A stretch of 6,540 bases of DNA from an uncultured Dyadobacter sp. (GCF_946482605.1 NZ_CAMLSE010000072.1:1-6540); one strand, 5' to 3'; positions 1-6,540 are shown, numbered from the stretch's first letter. Program-made: numbers and translations. The notes: generated from the letters alone by a model not told the origin.

Positions 1-874
1 CCGGCTTCCCGCCACCCTGTCCATAAACAATGGACTTCAGAACACTGTTGGAACCACCGATGACGATTCCGGTCTGATGGTTTAAAACACTGTATGACAC
101 ACTGAGAGGTACGTTTCTTTTCGCCGCGTCCCCACAGCAGGTTGGATAAAACGTATGCTCCCTATCCTCTCTCATGATGGAACTTCCTCCGGCCGTCAAC
201 GTCGTTACTAATTCTCCCATTTCGAGGATTCCATAATATTGATACGGGTAATAATCTGGCTCGTCTTCAAAATCACCAGACGCATCTCCGGTTGCAGAGT
301 TTCCACTTATGGCAACGAGTTTGGTGGCGAAGCCGCCGCTGCCGCCGCCGGCTACCGCCAGTAAGTTGCCCGATCTGGTGTGATTTAATTTGATGGAATT
401 TATGCCGGGTGTTAACCAAGCCATTCCAGTGGAACCACCGCCTCCGGCACTGCAATATAGCCCTTTGCTAATGGTTGTGCTTTGGCCTTTTTTACCGAAT
501 GTCACTACAAACGGTTTCTCAAAAACGTTATGCTCAACCAGGTTCAATGAAAACGACAATTCCCCTCCCCTGCCGCCATTCGCGAGATTGCCGAAGGCTC
601 CAAGGTCATAACGCGCCGTTCCCCCGTCTGCCCCGACTAGCTTGAATTCTACCGCCATAATACCGTTATTATTCGCAGGCATCTTGAAAATGCGGCTTTC
701 CACCAAATCAATATTATTAGGCTGGACCGGGTCGATCCTGACCCATTCGCCATTGGTGTTCTCTAACCGGGTGCCGACGACGTCGGTAAAATTGGGAAGG
801 TAAAGTTGGGCGTTTGCACAAAAAGTCCATAGCAAGGACAACAAGAGGCCGTACGTGAGGCGCGTGGAGTTCAT
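1..874 (-). CDS. Secreted glycine-rich protein, N-terminal part (ALK/LTK-type Gly-rich domain-like), truncated by window edge
   Basis: The frame is open without a stop from the ATG at 872-874 to the left edge, giving 291 residues with no C-terminus. Residues 1-22 form a signal peptide: a short basic start, a hydrophobic core LLLSLLW, and an ANA site before Gln23, so the protein is exported. The mature part is rich in Gly, with clusters GADGG (81-85), GGRGG (100-104), AGGGG (143-147) and VAGGGSGG (174-181) separated by beta-like stretches. This spacing resembles the glycine-rich domain of Pfam Gly_rich/ALK_LTK_GRD, which occurs in many secreted Bacteroidota proteins; the family call is from memory and unverified. 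A CC pair lies at 246-247. The missing C-terminus could carry a type IX secretion sorting domain, but this cannot be seen. Function is unknown; adhesion or a surface role is only a guess. It lies 146 bp downstream of, and in line with, the TPR-HTH regulator gene. No Shine-Dalgarno sequence is visible. Confidence 0.8.
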   Translation of the reverse strand, partial: MNSTRLTYGLLLSLLWTFCANAQLYLPNFTDVVGTRLENTNGEWVRIDPVQPNNIDLVESRIFKMPANNNGIMAVEFKLVGADGGTARYDLGAFGNLANGGRGGELSFSLNLVEHNVFEKPFVVTFGKKGQSTTISKGLYCSAGGGGSTGMAWLTPGINSIKLNHTRSGNLLAVAGGGSGGFATKLVAISGNSATGDASGDFEDEPDYYPYQYYGILEMGELVTTLTAGGSSIMREDREHTFYPTCCGDAAKRNVPLSVSYSVLNHQTGIVIGGSNSVLKSIVYGQGGGKP

Positions 875-920
875 AGTACTGATAGAGGATTGATGCAGTC
901 GGTGTGCATGCATTGATCGA

Positions 921-928
921 TAAACTTA
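921..928 (-). promoter_or_regulatory. Weak candidate -7 element for the glycine-rich gene
   Basis: The minus strand reads TAAGTTTA, which matches the Bacteroidota -7 consensus TAnnTTTG except in the last base. It would give a leader of about 40 nt before the ATG at 874. No TTG stands 19-21 nt upstream, so the -33 element is absent or degenerate. No strong terminator is visible after the upstream regulator gene, so readthrough from that gene is the alternative. Confidence 0.25.
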
Positions 929-1020
929 CTCCGGGCGGGAAAGAATACCGAAAATGCACACTTACAAAATCCTTACAATTACTAAAACCATGTAAAACAG
1001 CCATTTAGATCAATAACGAT

Positions 1021-2709
1021 CTAGGCCGCCTTGATCACTTCGTCCAGGATGGCGTTGTCGGAGACGTTGAGTTTTTTGCGGATGCGGTGTCGCATTACCT
1101 GAATTGCGTTCGGCGAAACGCCCAGCATTGCTGCCATTTCTTTGGTCGAGAGGTTCAGCCGGCAGAGCACAAAGTAGCGCAGCTCCCCGATCGAAAGTCC
1201 GGAATGCTTTTCCCTGACCCTGGGAATAAAGCCGGGATGGGCTTTGTCAAACAGCAGTTGAAACGACTGCCAGTCTTCCTCGGTGAGAATGGTACTTTGC
1301 TGAAGTTCGGTAAAAATGCCGGCCCTGTCTTCATCCGGGTTGCGGCTTTGCAGCTGCTCGATCAGCCTGTTTTTGTCGCGGATACTCTCGGTGAACCGGT
1401 TCAGGTCGAGCGCCGCAAGTTCCAGCTCCCGTGTGGCCGTTTGGAGTTTCAGGTCCTTCGCTAGCTGCTTTTTCTTTTGTATAAAATAAGTGAGGGCAGT
1501 CGCGATGCAGAGTATCATTACGACCAGGATGAGCAGGTTCCGCTCTGCTGTTTTCTGCTGCCTTTCCAAAGTGAACCCGGCCAGTTGCAGCGCCTCCCGC
1601 TGCCTGTCCACCCTTTGCTGCGCCCTGAGCACTTTCAATGCACTGAAACTTTCATTATACCGGTTAATCGCAGCCATCGAGGAATCCAGATATTGCCTCG
1701 AACCCTCGGTATCGCCGGTTGCCGCATACCATTTGCTCATCACCGGGTATAATAGACGCAGTCTGTCGGGCTGTTCCGCTTTCCGGATATAATGCTTTGC
1801 GTGTCCGATGAACGATTCCGCCTGGACGAGCTTCCCTTTCTCTCTGTAAATATCTGCGAGCAGGATAGCGGCACCAGCTGCGCAGCCGTAGTCATTTTCC
1901 GCTTCGGCACCATAAAAATCGGTTTCCAGCAGCGGAACAGCCCGGTCGAAATCTTTCCGGAGATACATGCTCGTGCCCAGGTTGCCGGTAGCGATCCTTT
2001 TCCAGACGGCGGCCTGCGGGAAGGACGTTTGTGTGACTTTTTTAAAGTGGTAATCAGCGCTATCCAGGTTGTTGAGCTGCTGGTAACATAGCCCGAGCGT
2101 GTTTCGGGCATCGTTGATCACCATGGTAGTAAATGCAGTCTCGGGCAGTACAATGGCTCTTCTGAAATACTCCCTGGCAACGGCATAATCCTTGAAGAAA
2201 TAATAGGCCTGCCCGATCTGCATCAGATCGCGGGCCATCTCCGGGTATTCATCGGCGGTAACGGAGGCAAGCTCCCTGTCGAGCAGCAGGTATTGCTCAA
2301 AAGCCATCTCGTAGTTTTTTTCAACTTTCCAATAAAACTCCGCGAGCGCCCGGAGATATCTGGCTCGTAAAAAATCCACGTCTTCGTCAGTCGCCAGTTC
2401 CAGTTGCTTTTTAAGGTTCCTCAGCGATACTTCTTTCGGCTGATTCCCATGGAACGAGTTCCAAAATACCAGGAAGAACTCAATGTTCAGTTCAAGGCTT
2501 CTGTCATGGTGTTTGCGTGCAAAAAGGATGATTTCCTCTACCCGTCCCGCCCGCTGAACCGTGTCCCTGATGTCGCTCAGGTCTTGGTATAGGGCGTGCA
2601 TACCCGTTACTTTTTGTCCGTAACTTTTATGCAGCAAGTGCTCATACTGCGCTTGCGCAAAGTTTGGAAAAATAAAGATTACCAAGAGGAACGGTTTAAG
2701 GTAACGCAT
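1021..2709 (-). CDS. Membrane-tethered regulator: periplasmic TPRs, one TM segment, cytoplasmic LuxR-type HTH
   Basis: This 562-residue protein fits a known Bacteroidota architecture in which a periplasmic sensor is linked through the membrane to a DNA-binding domain. Residues 1-20 are a signal peptide (MRYLKPFLLVIFIF, then AQA before Gln21). Helical TPR-like repeats fill about 108-347; the clearest are at 159-190 (YYFFKDYAVAREYFRRAI), 199-227, 234-265 and 277-308. A membrane helix spans about 392-411 (LLILVVMILCIATALTYFIQ), followed by KKK, which indicates a cytoplasmic side after it. A charged, Leu-rich coiled coil covers about 412-455. The LuxR/GerE-like HTH is at about 503-553, with LSTKEMAAMLGVSPNAIQVM and the basic RHRIRKKL recognition region. 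I chose the ATG at 2707-2709 because it begins the signal peptide directly. An in-frame ATG at 2775 would add 22 residues but lies upstream of the likely transcription start. No kinase or receiver domain is present, so signalling would be through the TPRs or dimerisation. The ligand and targets are unknown; the glycine-rich gene just downstream is a candidate target. Confidence 0.9.
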   Translation of the reverse strand: MRYLKPFLLVIFIFPNFAQAQYEHLLHKSYGQKVTGMHALYQDLSDIRDTVQRAGRVEEIILFARKHHDRSLELNIEFFLVFWNSFHGNQPKEVSLRNLKKQLELATDEDVDFLRARYLRALAEFYWKVEKNYEMAFEQYLLLDRELASVTADEYPEMARDLMQIGQAYYFFKDYAVAREYFRRAIVLPETAFTTMVINDARNTLGLCYQQLNNLDSADYHFKKVTQTSFPQAAVWKRIATGNLGTSMYLRKDFDRAVPLLETDFYGAEAENDYGCAAGAAILLADIYREKGKLVQAESFIGHAKHYIRKAEQPDRLRLLYPVMSKWYAATGDTEGSRQYLDSSMAAINRYNESFSALKVLRAQQRVDRQREALQLAGFTLERQQKTAERNLLILVVMILCIATALTYFIQKKKQLAKDLKLQTATRELELAALDLNRFTESIRDKNRLIEQLQSRNPDEDRAGIFTELQQSTILTEEDWQSFQLLFDKAHPGFIPRVREKHSGLSIGELRYFVLCRLNLSTKEMAAMLGVSPNAIQVMRHRIRKKLNVSDNAILDEVIKAA

Positions 2710-2763
2710 ATAACGTGGAATCAAATCATGGCCGGGACCGGGTTGCCGTCCGCACACCAGAAA

Positions 2764-2771
2764 CAAAGATA
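2764..2771 (-). promoter_or_regulatory. -7 promoter element of the TPR-HTH regulator gene
   Basis: The minus strand reads TATCTTTG, an exact match to the Bacteroidota -7 consensus TAnnTTTG. Only a partial -33 match (ATG for TTG, 21 nt upstream) is visible. Transcription would start near 2757-2760, giving a leader of about 50 nt to the ATG at 2709 and placing the alternative ATG at 2775 outside the message. Confidence 0.55.
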
Positions 2772-2842
2772 ACATTATGTCACTTATTGCTACATGGGCA
2801 TAATGCAGTCATAAACGTACATTTTTTGATTCAGTAGACGGA

Positions 2843-2856
2843 CGCTGAGTCCAGCG
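2843..2856. repeat. Short inverted repeat in the divergent promoter region
   Basis: CGCTG (2843-2847) and CAGCG (2852-2856) are perfect inverted arms around a 4-nt loop AGTC. The repeat lies between the two divergent -7 elements and could be a small operator or part of a hairpin. Arms of five bases can arise by chance, so support is weak. Confidence 0.2.
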
Positions 2857-2911
2857 CAGGCAGGCAAGGGGCAAAAGTTGACTTTTTTAGCCTCTTTCAA
2901 TCCTATAATCG

Positions 2912-2919
2912 TAGCTTTG
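2912..2919 (+). promoter_or_regulatory. -7 promoter element of the ABC-F gene
   Basis: TAGCTTTG matches the Bacteroidota -7 consensus TAnnTTTG exactly and is followed by CGG. It predicts a leader of only about 15 nt before the ATG at 2940. No TTG sits at the usual 19-21 nt upstream; the nearest TTG (2878-2880) is 31 nt away. Confidence 0.55.
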
Positions 2920-2939
2920 CGGCTTCAAACAGTGCAAAG

Positions 2940-4577
2940 ATGATTACAATTGAAAATTTGGCCGTTGAGTTCAGCGGCTCTGTGCTTTTTAGCGAAGTTT
3001 CCTTCGTTATCAATCCTACCGATAAAATTGCCCTGATGGGCAAAAATGGGGCCGGGAAGTCTACCATGATGAAAATCATTGCCGGTGAACAAAAAGCCAC
3101 GCGTGGCCACGTTCGCGCACCTAAGGACGCCGTGATCGCTTATTTGCCGCAACATTTATTGACCGAAGATAACTGTACCGTTTTCGAAGAAGCGGCCAAA
3201 GCATTCAAGCAGGTTTTTGAGATGCGCTCCGAAATGGAAAAACTGAATCTTGCGCTCGAAACCCGCACGGATTACGAGAGCGACGAATACATGGCGATCA
3301 TCGAACAGGTTACCGAACTGGGCGAAAAATACTACCAGCTGGAAGAAGTTAACTATGACGCCGAAGTTGAGAAAGCCTTGAAGGGTTTAGGATTCAAGCC
3401 GGAAGATTTCCAGAGACAAACCAAAGAATTCAGTGGCGGTTGGCGCATGCGCATTGAGCTCGCTAAAATACTATTGCAAAAGCCCGACCTTATTTTGCTC
3501 GATGAGCCTACCAACCATATTGACATCGAATCCGTGATGTGGCTGGAAGATTTTTTGGTGAACAAGGCCAATGCAGTAATGGTTATTTCCCACGACCGTG
3601 CCTTCATCGACAATATCACCAACCGGACCATCGAAGTGACCATGGGCCGGATTTATGACTACAAAGCCAACTATTCACATTATCTGGTATTGCGTGAGGA
3701 GCGCAGGGCGCACCAGATGAAGGCGTATCAGGAACAGCAGAAAATGATTGCTGATAATATGCAGTTCATTGAACGCTTTCGGGGCACATACTCCAAAACC
3801 AACCAGGTTTCTTCCCGGGAACGGATGCTGGAAAAACTGGAAATTATTGAAATTGACGAAATTGATAATTCAGCCCTGAAACTCCGTTTCCCACCTTCGC
3901 CGCGGTCGGGGGACTACCCGGTTACCGTGAAAGATGTTTCAAAATCCTACGGAGATCAGGTTGTGTTCAAAAATGCAAGCATGTCCATTTCGAGAGGGGA
4001 AAAGGTATCGTTTGTAGGGCGGAATGGCGAAGGTAAATCTACGATCATCAAAGCTATCATGGGCGAGATAGCCGTTGACGGAACCTGCCAGCTTGGACAT
4101 AATGTCAAAGTCGGCTATTTCGCGCAAAACCAGGCGTCGCTGTTAGATCCCAATCTGACTATTTTCCAAACGGTGGACGAAGTCGCAGAAGGAGATGTAA
4201 GAACCCAAATCAAGAATATTTTGGGAGCTTTTATGTTTCAGGGTGAAGATATCGACAAGAAAGTAAGTGTGCTGTCGGGTGGAGAAAAAACGCGGCTTGC
4301 CATGGTGAAGTTACTTCTGGAACCGGTAAACCTGTTGATTCTCGATGAACCTACGAACCACCTGGATTTGAAGTCAAAGGATGTCCTGAAAGAAGCGCTC
4401 AGGAACTTTGACGGCACTTTGGTGCTGGTCTCTCACGATCGTGATTTCTTACAAGGCTTATCCCAAAAAGTCTTTGAGTTCAAAGACAAACGTGTCATTG
4501 AGCATTTTGAAACTATTGATGCCTTTCTGGAACGTAACCGGATCAAAAGTATCGCAGATCTGCAACTTGCCAGATAG
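2940..4577 (+). CDS. ABC-F family ATPase (ribosome-associated translation factor)
   Basis: This complete 545-residue protein has two ABC ATPase domains in tandem and no membrane segments, which defines the ABC-F family of cytoplasmic, ribosome-binding ATPases. Domain 1: Walker A GKNGAGKST at 34-42, Q-loop Gln71, signature FSGGW at 164-168, Walker B LILLDEP at 184-190 with catalytic Glu189, and switch His218. Domain 2: Walker A GRNGEGKST at 360-368, Q-loop Gln396, signature LSGGE at 445-449, Walker B LLILDEP at 465-471 with Glu470, and His499. Between them, about 240-315 is a charged helical linker (from YSHYLVLREERR to RERMLEKLE), the region that in this family reaches the peptidyl-transferase centre and P-site tRNA. 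An inserted charged arm lies at about 92-140. The protein ends shortly after domain 2, without the C-terminal coiled coil of Uup-type members. Length and layout resemble YbiT/EttA-type housekeeping factors; an antibiotic-resistance role cannot be excluded from sequence. It is a single-gene unit with its own promoter and terminator. Confidence 0.95.
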   Translation: MITIENLAVEFSGSVLFSEVSFVINPTDKIALMGKNGAGKSTMMKIIAGEQKATRGHVRAPKDAVIAYLPQHLLTEDNCTVFEEAAKAFKQVFEMRSEMEKLNLALETRTDYESDEYMAIIEQVTELGEKYYQLEEVNYDAEVEKALKGLGFKPEDFQRQTKEFSGGWRMRIELAKILLQKPDLILLDEPTNHIDIESVMWLEDFLVNKANAVMVISHDRAFIDNITNRTIEVTMGRIYDYKANYSHYLVLREERRAHQMKAYQEQQKMIADNMQFIERFRGTYSKTNQVSSRERMLEKLEIIEIDEIDNSALKLRFPPSPRSGDYPVTVKDVSKSYGDQVVFKNASMSISRGEKVSFVGRNGEGKSTIIKAIMGEIAVDGTCQLGHNVKVGYFAQNQASLLDPNLTIFQTVDEVAEGDVRTQIKNILGAFMFQGEDIDKKVSVLSGGEKTRLAMVKLLLEPVNLLILDEPTNHLDLKSKDVLKEALRNFDGTLVLVSHDRDFLQGLSQKVFEFKDKRVIEHFETIDAFLERNRIKSIADLQLAR

Positions 4578-4588
4578 CGAATAGTAAT

Positions 4589-4640
4589 GGCCCGGCCTTT
4601 TGACTACTGGCAATCAGTAGCATGAATGCCGGGCCGTTTT
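4589..4640 (+). terminator. Two-tier hairpin terminator after the ABC-F gene
   Basis: GGCCCGGC (4589-4596) pairs perfectly with GCCGGGCC (4628-4635), and TTTT follows at 4637-4640. Nested inside, CTACTG (4604-4609) pairs with CAGTAG (4615-4620) around a 5-nt loop, so the structure is two stacked stems with an internal loop. It starts 12 nt past the stop codon. The minus-strand side has no U run, so it should act mainly on plus-strand transcripts. Confidence 0.75.
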
Positions 4641-4721
4641 CTCGGAAGTCCGGGAAAGCTGGCACTCCCAACTATCTGCCGTGCAATTGAACGCAACAAG
4701 CGGAACATTTAGCTGGTGTCT

Positions 4722-5702
4722 TTATTCTTCTGCCATAACCGGTACAATCACTTCCCGCCCTTTTACGCTGAAGGTATACATGCCGGCTTTTTCATCCCAT
4801 CGCCTCACCACCGGCACGATCCTTGTCCTGCGGGGACCTACTTTGTCTGACGAGTTGTGGATGTGGTACACATAATAGAGTTGCTTGTCGATGCCTTCAA
4901 ACAGGTCACCATGCCCTGATCCGTTCTCGCCAACTATCGAACGGTGAATGATAGGGTTATCCTTGCTTTTTACCCACGGCCCGTATGGCGAGTCGGCCAC
5001 AGCATAGCCGATCGCGTAGTCGATGTTTTCGAAATGGTTAGCCGAATAGAACAGGTAGTATTTATTTTTCAGTTTGATCACCGTGGGCCCCTCCATAATG
5101 GGCGCTGATTTGTAATTGGGCGTGGCCTCCCAGGGTTCTGTCTGGTCGAAACACCGTTTGAGGGTCTGAGGTTTTATCTTTCCGGTTTTTAGATCAAACT
5201 CGGCCGCATACAGATAATTACCCTTGTCGAACCGTACGCAGTAGAGGTAATATTTACCGTCGGTGTCCCTGAAAACATATGAATCGATGTTTTTCTCTGA
5301 CGCGTCAATCGGTCCGATTTCCTTTTGCCTGTACGGGCCGAATAGTGATCCTGACTCAGCCAATACGGTTTGTTCATCGGCAGTGTAAGTCATGTAATAA
5401 GTATCCTTCTCTTTGAATATTTGTGGTGCCCAGAAGCCCCTGGTGCCGAAGGTATGATCGCCTTTGGTAAGGATCATACCCAGCGAATCCTTTGATTTCG
5501 CAGGTACTGACCATGTTTTCAGGTCCTTTGATTCCAGAAGGGCAAATCCCTGCGGTCCCTTGCCGCCCTTTGACCCGGTGAGGTAGTACATCCCTTTCTC
5601 AACAACGATGGTTACGTCTGCAAAGAAAATCTCCTGCCCTTGCTGCGCGCATGCCAGCTGTGCAGAAAATAGCAGCATGGAACAAATAAGGATGAACTTC
5701 AT
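4722..5702 (-). CDS. Exported glycoside hydrolase family 43 enzyme
   Basis: This 326-residue protein is a single-domain five-bladed beta-propeller glycosidase of family GH43, an inverting family that acts mainly on arabinose- and xylose-containing polysaccharides. Residues 1-19 are a signal peptide (MKFILICSMLLFSAQLACA before Gln20); there is no proper lipobox, so it is probably periplasmic or secreted rather than a lipoprotein. The three catalytic acids are visible: general base Asp29 in FFADVTIV, pKa-modulating Asp140 in NIDSYVF, and general acid Glu204 in IMEGPTV. The GFWAPQIF block at 89-96 is also typical. Near the end, GSGHGD (261-266) and YHIHNS (279-284) resemble the His region that binds a metal in some GH43 arabinanases. 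I chose the ATG at 5700-5702 because it begins the signal peptide; an in-frame ATG at 5820-5822 would put 40 unlike residues in front. The exact substrate is not readable. It lies 246 bp downstream of an AraC-type regulator gene on the same strand. One weak -7-like site, TAAATTTT, lies at 5733-5740. Confidence 0.92.
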   Translation of the reverse strand: MKFILICSMLLFSAQLACAQQGQEIFFADVTIVVEKGMYYLTGSKGGKGPQGFALLESKDLKTWSVPAKSKDSLGMILTKGDHTFGTRGFWAPQIFKEKDTYYMTYTADEQTVLAESGSLFGPYRQKEIGPIDASEKNIDSYVFRDTDGKYYLYCVRFDKGNYLYAAEFDLKTGKIKPQTLKRCFDQTEPWEATPNYKSAPIMEGPTVIKLKNKYYLFYSANHFENIDYAIGYAVADSPYGPWVKSKDNPIIHRSIVGENGSGHGDLFEGIDKQLYYVYHIHNSSDKVGPRRTRIVPVVRRWDEKAGMYTFSVKGREVIVPVMAEE

Positions 5703-5789
5703 TCTTTGGGCTAAGACTTTCCTGACGTGCATAAAATTTATCTTTCTGTTAATCAATCCGTTTTTCGCGGTACATGTTTTGGTCAAATG

Positions 5790-5830
5790 CAAGTTCGGAT
5801 AAACTTCCCTATTCAAGGCCATGTTCGGAT
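5790..5830. promoter_or_regulatory. Direct repeat with 30-bp period upstream of the GH43 gene, possible operator
   Basis: CAAGTTCGGAT (5790-5800) and CATGTTCGGAT (5820-5830) match at 10 of 11 bases and start exactly 30 bp apart, about three helical turns, so both copies would face the same side of the DNA. They lie about 90-130 bp upstream of the GH43 start. AraC-family DNA-binding domains commonly bind direct repeats, and the gene just upstream encodes one. That link is inference. Confidence 0.4.
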
Positions 5831-5948
5831 CGAAAAATGGTGAAGCGGGACATTCGAGATATCAGCGGCAGTCCTTCGAATGGACGAGGCCGGGGAAAGT
5901 ATGCTGCGGTTGTCGGTGGACGGGTAGTTCACTGATCCTAGGCCAGCT

Positions 5949-6540
5949 CTAAGACCGTTTTGCTGCCTCACTGGGCGGGTAACCGAAATGCCTCGTGAAA
6001 CTGGTCGAAAAATTTGCGGGATTGCCGTAACCCACCATGTAGCCCACTTCCGCAATAGTACCCGCAGATTGCTGCAACAGTTCGTGAGCCCGCTGCATTC
6101 GGAAAATACGGATCATTTCACCGGGACTTTGATTGATGAGCTGCTTCAATTTGCGATGCAGTTGGGTGCGGCTGAGCGCCATTTCACTAGCCAGCTGATC
6201 GGTGCCAAACAAACTGTCTTCGATGTGGTCGCCAATGGCGTTCCGTACTTTGTCGAGAAATTTTTGTTCAATGGATGGGAGTTGCTCAAAGCCCGTCAGC
6301 CACACATCATGCTGTCCGTATTTTTCTCTCAGCCGTTTGCGGCCCCGAATGAGGTTTTCGGTCGTTGCCATGAGCTCTCTTTTATCAAACGGTTTGGCTA
6401 GATACGCATCCGCACCCGTACTAATGCCTTGTATGCGGCTCTCGGTATCTGTTTTTGCCGTCAGCATCACAATCGGGACATGGCTGGTCCTTTCATCATT
6501 TTTCAAGACCTCGCACACCTGATAACCGTCTTTTTTGGGC
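5949..6540 (-). CDS. C-terminal part of a response regulator or hybrid histidine kinase: receiver plus AraC-type HTH, truncated by window edge
   Basis: The frame is open from the right edge to the TAG at 5949-5951, giving the last 196 residues. Visible residues 1-60 are the second half of a receiver domain: PKKDGY after the phospho-acceptor strand, PIVMLTAK with the conserved Thr27, and AYLAKPFD with the conserved Lys49. The phospho-acceptor Asp should lie a few residues before the edge and is not seen. Residues about 99-193 form an AraC-type domain with two helix-turn-helix units: FGTDQLASEMALSRTQLHRK, and IAEVGYMVGYGNPANFSTSF ending in HFGYPPSE. In Bacteroidota this receiver-AraC tail usually ends a hybrid two-component system that senses oligosaccharides and activates nearby glycan-use genes; a stand-alone response regulator is the alternative. 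The GH43 gene downstream on the same strand fits the first reading. No terminator is visible after the stop. Confidence 0.92.
   Translation of the reverse strand, partial: PKKDGYQVCEVLKNDERTSHVPIVMLTAKTDTESRIQGISTGADAYLAKPFDKRELMATTENLIRGRKRLREKYGQHDVWLTGFEQLPSIEQKFLDKVRNAIGDHIEDSLFGTDQLASEMALSRTQLHRKLKQLINQSPGEMIRIFRMQRAHELLQQSAGTIAEVGYMVGYGNPANFSTSFTRHFGYPPSEAAKRS

Noticed and set aside
717..1004. Minus-strand open frame of 95 codons overlapping the start of the glycine-rich gene
   Set aside because: It covers the gap and the beginning of the glycine-rich gene in another frame, has no recognisable domain, and conflicts with the clear signal peptide of the frame starting at 874.
1087..2592. 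Several plus-strand open frames of 60-125 codons opposite the TPR-HTH gene
   Set aside because: They are antisense to a long, well-supported coding region, show no family features, and are expected by chance in DNA of this composition.
2878..2909. TTGACT followed by TATAAT, resembling an E. coli sigma-70 promoter before the ABC-F gene
   Set aside because: The spacer is 20 nt rather than 17, and Bacteroidota primary sigma factors use TTG/TAnnTTTG instead; the exact TAGCTTTG just downstream is a better candidate.
5703..5822. N-terminal extension of the GH43 protein to the ATG at 5822
   Set aside because: The 40 extra residues are polar and unlike the family, and they would bury the signal peptide that begins at 5702. 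The far ATG also falls inside the direct repeat.
5813..6055. 80-codon minus-strand open frame across the end of the AraC-type regulator gene
   Set aside because: It overlaps the conserved second HTH in another frame and has no recognisable features.
6202..6522. Plus-strand open frame opposite the receiver-AraC gene
   Set aside because: It is antisense to a clearly conserved receiver and HTH sequence and has no features of its own.

Overview
The window comes from a Bacteroidota genome, most likely a Cytophagales member such as a Dyadobacter- or Spirosoma-like bacterium. Three things point there: -7 promoter elements of the TAnnTTTG type, no Shine-Dalgarno sequences before the starts, and signal peptides that cleave just before a glutamine. 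The families agree with this: a periplasmic-TPR/LuxR-HTH regulator, the C-terminus of a receiver plus AraC-type hybrid regulator, and a GH43 glycosidase. The genus is a guess. No rRNA, tRNA, insertion sequence or CRISPR array was seen.

Layout from left to right: (a) 1-874, minus strand: the N-terminal 291 residues of a secreted glycine-rich protein that runs off the left edge. (b) 1021-2709, minus: a 562-residue membrane-tethered regulator with a signal peptide, periplasmic TPRs, one membrane segment, a cytoplasmic coiled coil and a LuxR-type HTH. It lies directly upstream of (a) and points the same way. (c) 2710-2939: a divergent promoter region with a good -7 element for each flanking gene. 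(d) 2940-4577, plus: a complete ABC-F ATPase, followed by a two-tier hairpin terminator. (e) 4722-5702, minus: an exported GH43 glycosidase with all three catalytic acids. (f) 5703-5948: a 246-bp gap holding an 11-bp direct repeat with a 30-bp period. (g) 5949-6540, minus: the C-terminal end of a receiver plus AraC-HTH regulator that runs off the right edge.

Two regulator/target arrangements can be read from gene order. The AraC-type regulator (g) precedes the GH43 enzyme (e), as expected for a small polysaccharide-utilisation locus under a hybrid two-component system. The TPR-HTH regulator (b) precedes the secreted glycine-rich protein (a) and may control it. The ABC-F gene between them is a translation factor and looks unrelated to either. 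I find no clear evidence of a wholly new system. The points most worth checking are the direct repeat as an operator and the regulator/glycine-rich pair.
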